A stretch of DNA of 64,000 nt from Pseudanabaena mucicola FACHB-723 (GTDB lineage: Bacteria > Cyanobacteriota > Cyanobacteriia > Pseudanabaenales > Pseudanabaenaceae): the NCBI RefSeq assembly GCF_014696385.1, contig NZ_JACJQB010000008.1:1-64000 (forward strand), read 5' to 3'. The position numbers and the translations under genes were made by a program. This document shows positions 35,750 to 44,472 of this stretch, one piece after another. Below the pieces are notes generated by a model. That model was not told the DNA's origin. It made no database searches and saw only the letters and a list, made by a program, of their open reading frames with translations. Every line of letters begins with the position of its first letter. Positions within the stretch are counted from its first letter, which is position 1.

Positions 35750-36826
35750 ATGAACATGTTGGAAAATCTGCATTCGGCATCCAAATCAAGCTCTAGATCA
35801 CGCATAGCTCTCACTATAGGCGATCCCGCAGGCATCGGTACAGAAGTAACGCTAAAAGCCCTAGCCGATCGCAATTTATTACAAAGTAATAGCGAGTTCA
35901 CGATCTTTGGCGATCGTCGTCATATTGTAAAAACCTACAGTTTGTTAATAGATAATAGCAATTTCTCTATCGCTGATCCTGATTCTATAAATATTGTCGA
36001 TATTGTTAACAAAGACGATATTGTCTTAGGCTCTGGGGATCGCGCTAGTGGTGCAGCTAGCTTTGCTTATTTAGATGCCGCCATTTCGGGAACCCTTGCA
36101 GGAAATTTTGATGCAATTGTGACTGCACCGATCGCAAAATCAGCATGGAAACAGGCGGGGCATCACTATGCGGGGCAAACGGAGTTGCTGGCGGAACGTA
36201 GCCAAGTTAGTGATTTTGGGATGTTGTTTGTCGGGAGATCGCCCCATACCAATTGGGTATTGCGGACTTTGCTGGCAACGGTGCATATTCCCCTCAGTGA
36301 AGTTAGCAAGCAACTTACACCAAATTTAATTGAGCAGAAATTAGAATTATTGCGACGATCGTTGCTACAAGACTTTGCGATCGCAAATCCACGGATTGCG
36401 ATCGCAGGGATTAATCCCCATAGTGGTGAGCAGGGGCAACTGGGACGCGAAGAATCTGATTGGTTACAACCCCTAATCGAGCGCTACCGCCAACAGCACC
36501 CGAACGTACAAATTACTAACCCGATCCCGCCTGATACGATGTGGGTGAATCCTGCTAAAGCATGGAACAATTGCGATCGCATTCAGCTTGGTTATGATGC
36601 CTATCTGGCGATGTATCACGATCAGGGCTTAATTCCCGTCAAACTTTTGGCTTTTGATCGGGCAGTCAACACCACAATTGGTTTGCCCTTTGTCCGCACA
36701 TCGCCCGACCATGGGACAGCCTTTGATATCGCTGGCAAAGGTATTGCTGACCCTGCTAGTACCATCGCTGCGATCGAATTAGCGATCGAGCTAGCAAAAA
36801 TTCGGACAATGCAAAAAAAGCCTTAA
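35750..36826 (+). CDS. pdxA: 4-hydroxythreonine-4-phosphate dehydrogenase
   Basis: 358 residues; NAD-dependent enzyme of the DXP-dependent pyridoxal phosphate route. Family motifs: [40 protein letters not shown] with the metal-binding His, [28 protein letters not shown] and [18 protein letters not shown] with metal-binding His residues. An ATG two codons further in is an equal start candidate. Divergent from dnaA. Several HIP1 sites. Confidence 0.95.
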   Translation: MNMLENLHSASKSSSRSRIALTIGDPAGIGTEVTLKALADRNLLQSNSEFTIFGDRRHIVKTYSLLIDNSNFSIADPDSINIVDIVNKDDIVLGSGDRASGAASFAYLDAAISGTLAGNFDAIVTAPIAKSAWKQAGHHYAGQTELLAERSQVSDFGMLFVGRSPHTNWVLRTLLATVHIPLSEVSKQLTPNLIEQKLELLRRSLLQDFAIANPRIAIAGINPHSGEQGQLGREESDWLQPLIERYRQQHPNVQITNPIPPDTMWVNPAKAWNNCDRIQLGYDAYLAMYHDQGLIPVKLLAFDRAVNTTIGLPFVRTSPDHGTAFDIAGKGIADPASTIAAIELAIELAKIRTMQKKP

Positions 36827-36860
36827 ACCCTTAAAAGCGATGCTTCACACCACTTTTAAG

Positions 36861-36899
36861 AAATAAAAAAGGCGGCGCATTGCGCCGCCTTTTTTATTT
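36861..36899. terminator. Bidirectional terminator between pdxA and rplI
   Basis: 18-bp perfect arms with loop ATT; the core GGCGGCGCATTGCGCCGCC is base-for-base the same as in the terminator at 16647-16679. A6 and T6 tracts lie on both sides of the GC core. Confidence 0.92.
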
Positions 36900-36904
36900 G
36901 CAAA

Positions 36905-37366
36905 TTATTCAGGGACAACTTGAATTTTGATTGTTGCCGTGACTTCAGCATGAAGCTTGATCGAAACATCAAAAGTACCTGTTTGATTAATTTCAGGAAT
37001 TGTAATGTCGCGGTGATCGATTTCTAGCATCGACTTCGCTGTAATCAACTGAGCAACTTCGCGATCGGTGACAGTACCGAAAATTGAATTACCTTCGCCA
37101 ACTTTCTTCTTGATAATGAAACCACCAATGGTTGAAAGTGCGACCTTACGGCTTTCAGCCTCTTGGCGAATCGCCAACAAACGCTGACGCTCAACTTCTT
37201 TACGTCTTTCAACTTCTTTAACAACACCAGAGGTAGCACGAATAGCTAGACCTTGAGGGATGAGGAAATTTTGAGCATAACCCGGTGCTACAGATACTAA
37301 GTCACCGAGTTTACCTAATTTGGTGACATTTTTGGTCAGCATGACCTGCAAATTACTCTTTGCCAT
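36905..37366 (-). CDS. rplI: Large-subunit ribosomal protein bL9
   Basis: 153 residues. The N-terminal rRNA-binding domain reads VMLTKNVTKLGKLGDLVSV and VAPGYAQNFLIPQGLA, the L9 signature. A charged connecting helix (VEVERRKEVERQR-like, about 50-80) leads to the C-terminal domain with STIGGFIIKKKVGEGNSIFG and TDREVAQLI. Full length. In many bacteria rplI sits next to dnaB, but not here. The 256-base gap upstream contains a near-repeated TGTAGACCCT(G/A)CAAAA at 37425 and 37601 and nothing else that I can support. Confidence 0.96.
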   Translation of the reverse strand: MAKSNLQVMLTKNVTKLGKLGDLVSVAPGYAQNFLIPQGLAIRATSGVVKEVERRKEVERQRLLAIRQEAESRKVALSTIGGFIIKKKVGEGNSIFGTVTDREVAQLITAKSMLEIDHRDITIPEINQTGTFDVSIKLHAEVTATIKIQVVPE

Positions 37367-37622
37367 GTGCTTTTGACTCTTACTCGTTTAAAGATAAAAT
37401 TTGGTTTGACAAGTTCTAACTTCTGTAGACCCTGCAAAACCGACTGTAGATTTTTGATGCCTGTGGCTTTAGAAATCTAAAATCGGTGTCAGAATGAAAA
37501 TTGTTAGCTATGGTCAAACAACGATGTTAGACCTAATATGGATACATTAGGATTTACGGTTTTAACCAGACTCCCTAGTATAGCGAAAAAACTGGCTTTG
37601 TAGACCCTACAAAAAATTTACG

Positions 37623-38714
37623 ATGCAGCGTTGGCAGTTATCCAAAATCTCTGGGCGAATTTTCCCGCTTCTGATCTCAGGTTTGGCAATATCTTTATTG
37701 CCAAGCTGTATCACCAGTCAGCCTCCTAAACCCTTTAGTTCTGAGGCTTTACCGACGGAAGCGATCGCGGAAATCAGTGAAATCCGCAGTTATCCTGTGC
37801 GGGTAAAATATCTCAACTCCGCATCCGCAAGACCTGCAACTGTCGGTGTACCCCTTAAAGTCAATGAAAGTGTCAGCACTGAGGAATCATCAAATGCTCA
37901 GGTGACCCTACGCAGTGGCACAATTATTCGCATTGGTGGCAAATCGAACCTGACCCTCAAACCTAAGAACCAAGTGGAATTTATCTCTGGTAATTTGGTG
38001 GCATGGGCAGATCGCGATCGCAAAGCGCCCGCACAGGTGCAAACCCCCTTTGGCGAAATTTCCAGCAACAACGGCACTATTTATGTAGAAATACCCAACA
38101 AAGCCGCCGAAGATCGTCGCGTGATTGCCCTTGATGGCACAGTTACAGTTTTGCTAAAAGATTCTTCGCAATTGGTCACTTTAAATAAGGGTGAAGAAAT
38201 TAGTATCAAGGCTAATGGCAAAGCCTCTGCCCCAAAACGGATTGATAACGAAGGCGTTAATAAACGCATTGCCAATAATTCCCTACTTTTCGGGTTTAGC
38301 ACTCAATTAGCAAGTCTGTCCCAAATTACATCCGAGTTTGGTGTATCGGCCAGTGTTAAGGAAGCATCTCGCATCGAATTTAGACGATCAGATCTCCCTA
38401 AGCCTGCGGAAAATACCAATCGTAATAAAGTTACTTACACGTCTGGTTCTGTAAATAACGATCCGCCACCACCTGCGGCTGAACCTCAACCACAAGCGAA
38501 GCCCCCAAGTGCTGCTGCTCCTCAGAATGATCCGCCACCTGCGCCATTACCAAGTGAGCCAGCACCCTTGCCAAGTGAGCCAGCACCCTTGCCAAGTGAG
38601 CCAGCACCAAGCGAGCCGATCACCAATAACCCGCCGCCTGTAGCTACGCCGATAGAGCCGCCAGCACCTCAACCAGCTCCCCTAGATCCACCACCTGCAC
38701 CAGTTCAGCCCTAG
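37623..38714 (+). CDS. FecR-domain protein with Pro-rich C-terminus, probable lipoprotein
   Basis: 363 residues. The N-terminus has a hydrophobic stretch (IFPLLISGLAISLLPSC) ending in a Cys that could be lipidated (lipobox-like LLPSC). A FecR domain lies at about 70-195, with VTLRSGTIIRIGGKSNLTL, SGNLVAWADRD and VQTPFGEISSNNGTIYVE. After a helical part the last 90 residues are rich in Pro, Ala and Glu with a tandem LPSEPAP repeat. Stand-alone FecR proteins in cyanobacteria are probably periplasmic or outer-membrane attached; the function is unknown. No TonB receptor or ECF sigma gene is nearby. Confidence 0.82.
   Translation: MQRWQLSKISGRIFPLLISGLAISLLPSCITSQPPKPFSSEALPTEAIAEISEIRSYPVRVKYLNSASARPATVGVPLKVNESVSTEESSNAQVTLRSGTIIRIGGKSNLTLKPKNQVEFISGNLVAWADRDRKAPAQVQTPFGEISSNNGTIYVEIPNKAAEDRRVIALDGTVTVLLKDSSQLVTLNKGEEISIKANGKASAPKRIDNEGVNKRIANNSLLFGFSTQLASLSQITSEFGVSASVKEASRIEFRRSDLPKPAENTNRNKVTYTSGSVNNDPPPPAAEPQPQAKPPSAAAPQNDPPPAPLPSEPAPLPSEPAPLPSEPAPSEPITNNPPPVATPIEPPAPQPAPLDPPPAPVQP
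38547..38609 (+). repeat. Three 21-bp tandem repeats encoding LPSEPAP
   Basis: Units start at 38547, 38568 and 38589 and differ by one or two bases; a partial fourth continues into PSEP. The unit length is a multiple of three, so copy number can change without breaking the FecR protein. Confidence 0.9.
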
Positions 38715-38917
38715 AGATTTGCTGTTCTCAATAAATTAATTACCCTGCGATTTGAGCATAATCGGTGAATGCTCTAGTTTTTGGGCAGGACATTCTCGAA
38801 TTAGAAAAATCTGGAAATTGACGGATTATGGCGTGAATATTTTGCCCCTACATGGAATCTCTGATGACAGATAACACAAATCCTATTTTGACTTTAGAAG
38901 TGGAAGAGCTATAAAAC

Positions 38918-38937
38918 ATTAAATAATTGCGATCGCA
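38918..38937. repeat. 20-bp direct repeat, left copy, flanking a TA-like pair
   Basis: ATTAAATAATTGCGATCGCA is identical to 39621-39640. It includes a HIP1 octamer, but the preceding 12 bases are also identical. The two copies enclose the DUF2283 pair. Confidence 0.6.
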
Positions 38938-38954
38938 GCCCAAAATTATAAAAT

Positions 38955-39176
38955 TCAAAGACTCGCTTGCCCTAATTCCACTGATACCCCATCAAAGCGA
39001 TCGTCATTAGGATGATAAGAAAGCAACTCAATCCCGATTGCTTCATCAGTATCTGCATCTTTAATAAGAATAATTCCATCGTCAAGTTCAGAACAAATTT
39101 GATTTTTACGAGGAGCTTGCCAAAATACAGTTAGCAGTTCCATTTTAGGTTCATAAAAGACTTTTATCTGTGCCAT
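38955..39176 (-). CDS. DUF2283 protein, putative antitoxin
   Basis: 73 residues: MAQIKVFYEPKMELLTVFW at the start, then DDGIILIKDADTDEAIGIE, as in DUF2283 proteins (short beta-rich proteins often paired with RelE-like or DUF4258-like partners). Its start overlaps the end of the upstream gene by 13 bases, which supports translational coupling. The role as antitoxin is inferred from pairing. Confidence 0.75.
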   Translation of the reverse strand: MAQIKVFYEPKMELLTVFWQAPRKNQICSELDDGIILIKDADTDEAIGIELLSYHPNDDRFDGVSVELGQASL

Positions 39177-39466
39177 AATTGCGTTCCTTCCTTAATTGCA
39201 TCGGTTTGATATGCAGTAATTAGAAAACCATCTTCATTTAACCTACGGGCTACCGCCACAACCCAACGTCTTTCCCGTCTTTGCAAATAAAACAAAACCA
39301 CATCAGAGTCGCGCTTACTCTCCCGAATTTCATCTGGCAGTTGTAAAGCCGTTTCTACTAATTCTTCCAAATCTGTAAGATCGGGATGTTTGATGAGTAA
39401 CTTTTGCCAATATTCCTCCGTTGTTCTAACAACAAACCCCAATGGTGTTTTGACTTCAAATTTCAT
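39164..39466 (-). CDS. RelE/DUF4258-like small protein, putative toxin
   Basis: 100 residues: KHPDLTDLEELVETALQLPD, SKRDSDVVLFYLQRRERRWV and DGFLITAYQTDAIKEG. The alternating strands and Arg/Lys-rich strand pair, ending in a conserved-looking ITAYQTD, resemble the BECR (RelE-like) nuclease fold seen in DUF4258 or PBECR proteins. It is upstream of and overlaps the DUF2283 gene. I see no definite catalytic set, so toxin is a context-based call. Confidence 0.6.
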   Translation of the reverse strand: MKFEVKTPLGFVVRTTEEYWQKLLIKHPDLTDLEELVETALQLPDEIRESKRDSDVVLFYLQRRERRWVVAVARRLNEDGFLITAYQTDAIKEGTQLWHR

Positions 39467-39620
39467 GTTTTAATTATCTCATATTGTCTTTTGAGTCATA
39501 GTGCTTAGGGCAATCAGCTAGATAATTGCCTACAATTATGACAGATTAATTCAAAGGGGCAGTAATCCTATAAAATTTCTCCTTGCAGAAATCTATCGCC
39601 GCATTGTCACTAATTAAAAT

Positions 39621-39640
39621 ATTAAATAATTGCGATCGCA
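39621..39640. repeat. 20-bp direct repeat, right copy
   Basis: Same 20 bases as 38918-38937, 155 bases outside the start of the RelE-like gene. A transposon-like target-site duplication is an unlikely length, so shared regulatory or recombination relics are alternatives. Confidence 0.6.
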
Positions 39641-39697
39641 TTAACTGTAATGCGGTGGGGTATGATCCTCAGAGTGCGTTTAGGTAAATAAAAGTCC

Positions 39698-40972
39698 GTG
39701 TTAGACATTAAGCTCGTGCGATCGCAGCCCGAACAGGTGCAAGCTCGCCTCAACAGTCGAGGCAAAGGTTACGACATTAGTAGATTGGTCGAACTAGAGC
39801 AGGAAGTTCGTGCATTAGAAACCCAGCGATCGCATTTGCAAGCCGAAAGCAATGACATCGGTAAGCAAGTTGGCATCAAAATGAAAGCTGGTGCGCCCGC
39901 CGCCGAAATTGAAGCACTCAAGGCAAGATCGCCAGAAATCAAACAACAGCTAGCGGAGCTAGAACCAAAGGAAAAAGCTCTCCGAGAAGAAAGCAATGCC
40001 ATCTTAATGACCTTGCCAAATTTGCCTAGCGAAACGACTCCCATTGGTGCAAATGAGACCGAAAATGTGGAAATTCGCCGTTGGGGTGATGAATATAAAA
40101 CTAATCGCACCGATATTCTGCCCCATTGGGAAATTGGTGAGAAGTTAGGCATTCTCAACTTTGAACGGGCGGTCAAAATTTCACAGGCTCGATTTGTGAA
40201 TCTGATCGGAGCGGGTGCTGCCCTTGAACGCGCCCTGATTCAGTTTATGCTCAATACCCATACTGCCAATGGCTATGTGGAAGTCGCGCCCCCATTGTTG
40301 GTCAATACGGCAAGCATGACAGGCACAGGGCAGCTACCCAAATTTGCGGAAGACCTGTTTAAATGTGCCGAAGATGAACTGTGGCTAATTCCCACCGCAG
40401 AAGTGCCTGTTACGAACTTGTATCGTGATGAAATTTTGGAAGATGAGAATCTGCCAGTGCATCATTGTGCCTATACCCCCTGTTTCCGTCGTGAGGCAGG
40501 GAGCTATGGACGCGATACTAGAGGCTTAATTCGGTTGCATCAGTTCAATAAAGTGGAACTGGTTAAATTTGTGCATCCCGACAAGTCGGCAGAAGAACAT
40601 GAACAACTTGTGCGCGATGCCGAATCAATTCTACAAGCATTAAAACTTCCCTACCGTGTTCTGGAACTTTGCACAGGTGATATTGGCTTTAGTGCTGCGA
40701 AATGCTATGACCTTGAAGTGTGGCTACCTACTGCCAATACCTATCGCGAAATTTCGAGCTGTTCGAATTTCCTCGACTTCCAATCTCGACGCGCGAATAT
40801 TCGCTTTAAGAGCAAAGGCAAAAAAGGAACGGAATTTTTACATACCCTTAATGGTTCGGGCTTAGCGGTCGGACGCACGATGTCGGCAATTCTGGAAAAC
40901 TATCAGCAACCCGATGGAAGGGTATTAATTCCTGAAGTTCTACAGCCTTTAATGAACCGAGAATATCTCTAG
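39698..40972 (+). CDS. serS: Seryl-tRNA synthetase
   Basis: 424 residues from a GTG start ([14 protein letters not shown]). The N-terminal coiled-coil arm (about 25-105) binds the long variable arm of tRNA-Ser. Class II catalytic motifs: motif 2 in [15 protein letters not shown] and motif 3 in [11 protein letters not shown], with [13 protein letters not shown] for serine binding. Standard length. A strong terminator follows. The preceding 231-base gap holds only the direct repeat at 39621. Confidence 0.96.
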   Translation: MLDIKLVRSQPEQVQARLNSRGKGYDISRLVELEQEVRALETQRSHLQAESNDIGKQVGIKMKAGAPAAEIEALKARSPEIKQQLAELEPKEKALREESNAILMTLPNLPSETTPIGANETENVEIRRWGDEYKTNRTDILPHWEIGEKLGILNFERAVKISQARFVNLIGAGAALERALIQFMLNTHTANGYVEVAPPLLVNTASMTGTGQLPKFAEDLFKCAEDELWLIPTAEVPVTNLYRDEILEDENLPVHHCAYTPCFRREAGSYGRDTRGLIRLHQFNKVELVKFVHPDKSAEEHEQLVRDAESILQALKLPYRVLELCTGDIGFSAAKCYDLEVWLPTANTYREISSCSNFLDFQSRRANIRFKSKGKKGTEFLHTLNGSGLAVGRTMSAILENYQQPDGRVLIPEVLQPLMNREYL

Positions 40973-40973
40973 T

Positions 40974-41000
40974 CAAAAAGCACGCTTAGCGTGCTTTTTG
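40974..41000. terminator. Terminator of serS
   Basis: 12-bp arms CAAAAAGCACGC / GCGTGCTTTTTG with loop TTA, starting 2 bases after the serS stop; T5 follows the stem. The next gene begins 30 bases on and so needs a promoter in or after it, or read-through. Confidence 0.85.
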
Positions 41001-41030
41001 CGTATTAACTTAGCTTACGAGACATAAACT

Positions 41031-41702
41031 ATGGCAACAATCCATCAACTCCATCCAGATAATCCTCAACCGAGAGCGATTTCGCAAATTGTGAATGCTT
41101 TGCGGGGCGGAGCGATTATGCTCTATCCCACGGATACTGTCTATGCTATTGGCTGCGATTTGATGTCAAAGTCAGCCGTGGAGCGTGTCCGTAAACTCAA
41201 GCAGATGTCGAATGATAAGCCTTTAACTTTTTTATGTTCTTCTCTGTCAAATATTGCGGAATATGCGATTGTCTCGAATGCCAACTACCGCAATATGAAG
41301 AGTCTCGTCCCCGGTCCGTTCACTTTCATTCTGCCTGCCACCAAGCTTGTGCCGAAGCTAGTGTTAAACCCTAAGCGCAAAACAACAGGGATTCGCGTTC
41401 CTGACCATGGTGTGTCTCAAACCATTATTGAAGCTTTGGGAAACCCAATTATTTCCACATCAGCAAATTTACAAGAGGATGATTTAGATGATGAAGATTT
41501 TGGGCATCAGGTCAAAAATAAGCAGAATAATGTTTGTGATTTACCAAAGATGGAACTATTCGATCGCTTTTCTAAATTAGTGGATTTAATTGTTGATGAT
41601 GGTTCGGAACATAGCTATGAAGTATCAACGATTCTCGACTTGACCGATGATCTCAATCCACAGATATTACGTCAGGGATTAGGAGTCGTTCCATTTTTGT
41701 GA
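41031..41702 (+). CDS. TsaC/YciO/Sua5-family protein (threonylcarbamoyl-AMP synthase-like)
   Basis: 223 residues. The YrdC-domain motifs are clear: GGAIMLYPTDTVYAIGCDL, KQMSNDKPLTFLCSSL, VPGPFTFILPATK and GIRVPDHGVSQTIIEALGNP with STSAN after it. YrdC/TsaC makes threonylcarbamoyl-AMP for tRNA t6A37; the YciO branch has a similar fold and an uncertain role. The KxR...S set is present in modified form (K in KQMSNDKP). I cannot distinguish the TsaC and YciO branches with confidence, so no symbol is given. Confidence 0.88.
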   Translation: MATIHQLHPDNPQPRAISQIVNALRGGAIMLYPTDTVYAIGCDLMSKSAVERVRKLKQMSNDKPLTFLCSSLSNIAEYAIVSNANYRNMKSLVPGPFTFILPATKLVPKLVLNPKRKTTGIRVPDHGVSQTIIEALGNPIISTSANLQEDDLDDEDFGHQVKNKQNNVCDLPKMELFDRFSKLVDLIVDDGSEHSYEVSTILDLTDDLNPQILRQGLGVVPFL

Positions 41703-41799
41703 TCCCCCTCATCGGCAAAGCCATATAGCTAAATGTAAACAATGATTAAGGATTGCTATATTATGGTGAAATCAAAGCAGATGTTAGAGATCCAGTTTT

Positions 41800-44427
41800 A
41801 TGAGTCGCAAATCTTGGGATAGCTATTTAGAATTAGGTGTTTGGGAAGCTGAAGGAGACAAATCGAAAAAGCACAAGTCTTTTCACCTGCCAGGTGCAAA
41901 GCCCCATTACAACCCCGATCGCCCAGGACAGGTTGAGCATATTGGCTTGGATTTAGAGCTAGACATTGCTGCTCAGACGATCACAGGGGATTGTAAGATT
42001 CGATTGCGCCCTGTGCGCGATGGTGTCACGGACTTGACTTTAGATGCCGTGGCTTTGCGGATTGATCAGGTGTCGATTTACGATCGCATTGAGGCTAAGC
42101 CCGACCCCGACAAGACTAAATGCAGGTTTGACTATGATGGTGAATTTCTCAAAATTTATTTGAATGAGCCAACCAAAGCGGGTGTGCCGATTGAAATTGC
42201 GATCGCATATGCTGCCGAGCAACCCCAACGTGGTATTTACTTTGTAACACCGACGGAGCATCAACCCGATAAACCAACTCAGGTATGGACACAGGGCGAA
42301 GATGAAGACTCCCGTTATTGGTTTCCCTGTTTTGATTACCCCGGTCAGTTGGCAACTTCAGAAATTAAGATTCGCGTTCCCAAGGAGTTGAATGTCATTT
42401 CCAATGGTGAACTGATTGAAGTGAAAGAACATAAAAAGGAAAAGACTTACCATTGGTATCAAAAGGAAGTTCATCCTAGCTATTTGATGACCGTTGCGAT
42501 CGGTGATTTTATTGAAGTTCAGGATGAGTGGAAAGGTAAGCCCGTCACCTACTACGTCGATAAAGCCCGTACTGCCGAAGAAGCAATCTTGACCATGGGT
42601 AAAACCCCAAAAATGATTGAATTCTTTAGTCAGAAATATGGCTATGACTATGCGTTCCCTAAATATGCGCAGGTTTGTGTGGCTGACTTCATTTTTGGAG
42701 GGATGGAAAACACCTCCACAACCCTCCTCACCGATCGCTGTGTGTTAGACCAACGCGCTGCCCTAGACAATCGCTCTAGTGAAAGCCTCGTTGCTCACGA
42801 ATTGGCGCACCAATGGTTTGGCGACTTGGTGGTAATTAAGCATTGGTCACACGCGTGGGTCAAGGAAGGTGCGGCGACCTATGCCGAAGTGCTGTGGACA
42901 GATCATGAATATGGAGCCGAAGAAGCTGCCTACTATTTGCTGGGCGAGGCACGTCGCTATATTTCGGAAGATCGCGATCGCTATCGCCGTCCGATGGTCA
43001 CCCATGTCTATCGCGAAGCCATCGAACTATACGATCGCCATATTTATGAGAAGGGTGGCTGTGTCTATCACATGCTTCGCACTGAGCTAGGTGATGATTT
43101 GTTCTGGAAAGCAATCCACCATTTTGTGCGGACTAATGCCCATAAAACCGTAGAGACGATTGATTTATTGCGAGCAATTGAAGAAGCGACAGGTAAAAAC
43201 TGTATGTTCCTCTTCGATCAATATGTATTCCGTGGTGGACATCCTGAATACAAGATTGGCTATAGCTGGGATGGTGACAATAATTTGGCGAAAGTCACGG
43301 TTACCCAAACTCAAGATGAATTATTTGATCTCAAGATTCCCATTGGCTTTGGTTTTGAAGACGTAGCGGACAGCCAAGTTTTCACAGTGCGCGTATTTGA
43401 GAAGGAGCAGGCTTTCTACTTTCCGTTAAAACAGAAGCCCAAATACATCAGCTTCGATCGCGGTAATAACTATCTGAAACAGGTCACTCTCGAATATGGT
43501 GTGGCGGAACTAAAGGCAGGTTTACAATCTGACCCCGATCCGATCGCTAGAATCTATTGTGCAGAAGCCTTAGCGAAAAAAGGTGGTTTGGAGGCGGCTA
43601 AGGCTCTAGGACAAGCACTTTTAGATGAGAAGTTCTGGGGCGTGCGGGTGGAAATTGCTGAGAATTTGGCAGCGATTAAACTCGATCAAGCTTTTGTCGC
43701 CTTGGCAAAGGGCTTGGAAGATCCTGATGCGAGAGTGCGAACTGCGGTCTTGACTGGACTCGCTCAAAACAAGGTGCAGCAAAGTTTGGACTTGATTAAG
43801 CCGTTTATTAAGAAGGGCGATCCTAGCTATACGGTCGAAGCTACGGCGGCAAGGCTAACGGGTGAGTTGGCGGCGGCTTTGAGTGCTGAGCGTGAACCTT
43901 CAAAGGTGGTGAAATTACTACAAATGGTACTCAAAGAACGTTCAGGCTGGAATGAGGTAGTGCGTTCGGGTGCGATCGCAGGTTTAGCCAAAATCAAAGA
44001 TGCTGATGAAGCTTTGGAAACGGTGCTAGCCTATACGGAGCCAGATGTTCCGCAACCATTGCGCCTTGCCTCAATTCGTGCCTTGGGTGGAATGGGTAAG
44101 TCCCAAACTAAGCCTAAAACTGAACAAATTCTCAATCGTTTGAGTGTGATTGCTCAAGAGACTTTCTTCTTGACCCAAATGGCGGTTGTGGGCGCACTCG
44201 GTCAGATTGACAGTGCGGGGGCAATTGGCGTTTTGCGATCGCTATCGGATTCGACTCCCGATGGTCGGGTGCGCCGTGTTGCCGATGAAGCAATTCAACG
44301 GGTGCAGAAGGCGATTGGCAAAGATGCAGGACTGAAGCAATTGCGCGAGGAACTTGATCAACTGCGTAAGGACAATCAAGATCTTAAGAGTCGTCTTGAG
44401 GCGATCGAAGCAAAATCTAAATCCTAG
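41800..44427 (+). CDS. M1-family aminopeptidase with C-terminal HEAT repeats
   Basis: 875 residues. The M1 N-terminal beta domain (about 40-235) precedes the catalytic part, with substrate motif FGGMENTSTT and zinc site HELAHQWFGD at about 332-341, and the third zinc ligand in WVKEGAATYAEVLW. After about residue 570 come alpha-helical HEAT-like repeats (YCAEALAKKGGLEAAKALGQ, ARVRTAVLTGLAQ, LRLASIRALGGMGK), and a short C-terminal coiled coil (LREELDQLRKDNQDLKSRLE). All zinc ligands are present, so it should be active against N-terminal residues. The HEAT region replaces the usual ERAP1-like C domain, as in TAF2-like proteins. Confidence 0.92.
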   Translation: MSRKSWDSYLELGVWEAEGDKSKKHKSFHLPGAKPHYNPDRPGQVEHIGLDLELDIAAQTITGDCKIRLRPVRDGVTDLTLDAVALRIDQVSIYDRIEAKPDPDKTKCRFDYDGEFLKIYLNEPTKAGVPIEIAIAYAAEQPQRGIYFVTPTEHQPDKPTQVWTQGEDEDSRYWFPCFDYPGQLATSEIKIRVPKELNVISNGELIEVKEHKKEKTYHWYQKEVHPSYLMTVAIGDFIEVQDEWKGKPVTYYVDKARTAEEAILTMGKTPKMIEFFSQKYGYDYAFPKYAQVCVADFIFGGMENTSTTLLTDRCVLDQRAALDNRSSESLVAHELAHQWFGDLVVIKHWSHAWVKEGAATYAEVLWTDHEYGAEEAAYYLLGEARRYISEDRDRYRRPMVTHVYREAIELYDRHIYEKGGCVYHMLRTELGDDLFWKAIHHFVRTNAHKTVETIDLLRAIEEATGKNCMFLFDQYVFRGGHPEYKIGYSWDGDNNLAKVTVTQTQDELFDLKIPIGFGFEDVADSQVFTVRVFEKEQAFYFPLKQKPKYISFDRGNNYLKQVTLEYGVAELKAGLQSDPDPIARIYCAEALAKKGGLEAAKALGQALLDEKFWGVRVEIAENLAAIKLDQAFVALAKGLEDPDARVRTAVLTGLAQNKVQQSLDLIKPFIKKGDPSYTVEATAARLTGELAAALSAEREPSKVVKLLQMVLKERSGWNEVVRSGAIAGLAKIKDADEALETVLAYTEPDVPQPLRLASIRALGGMGKSQTKPKTEQILNRLSVIAQETFFLTQMAVVGALGQIDSAGAIGVLRSLSDSTPDGRVRRVADEAIQRVQKAIGKDAGLKQLREELDQLRKDNQDLKSRLEAIEAKSKS

Positions 44428-44431
44428 CCCC

Positions 44432-44472
44432 AAGTAGAGAATGACGGCGCTTCGCGCCGCCATTCTCTACTT
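44432..44472. terminator. Hairpin between convergent M1 peptidase and GIDE genes
   Basis: 19-bp arms with one mismatch (AAGTAGAGAATGACGGCGC against the complement with G for A) and loop TTC. It overlaps the last codons of the GIDE gene. No long T tract follows, so it is only a possible terminator and also fits the palindromic-element family of this genome. Confidence 0.65.

Noticed and set aside
38864-38914. 16-codon frame MTDNTNPILTLEVEEL before the DUF2283 pair
   Set aside because: Too short and isolated to support; perhaps a relic of an older gene end.
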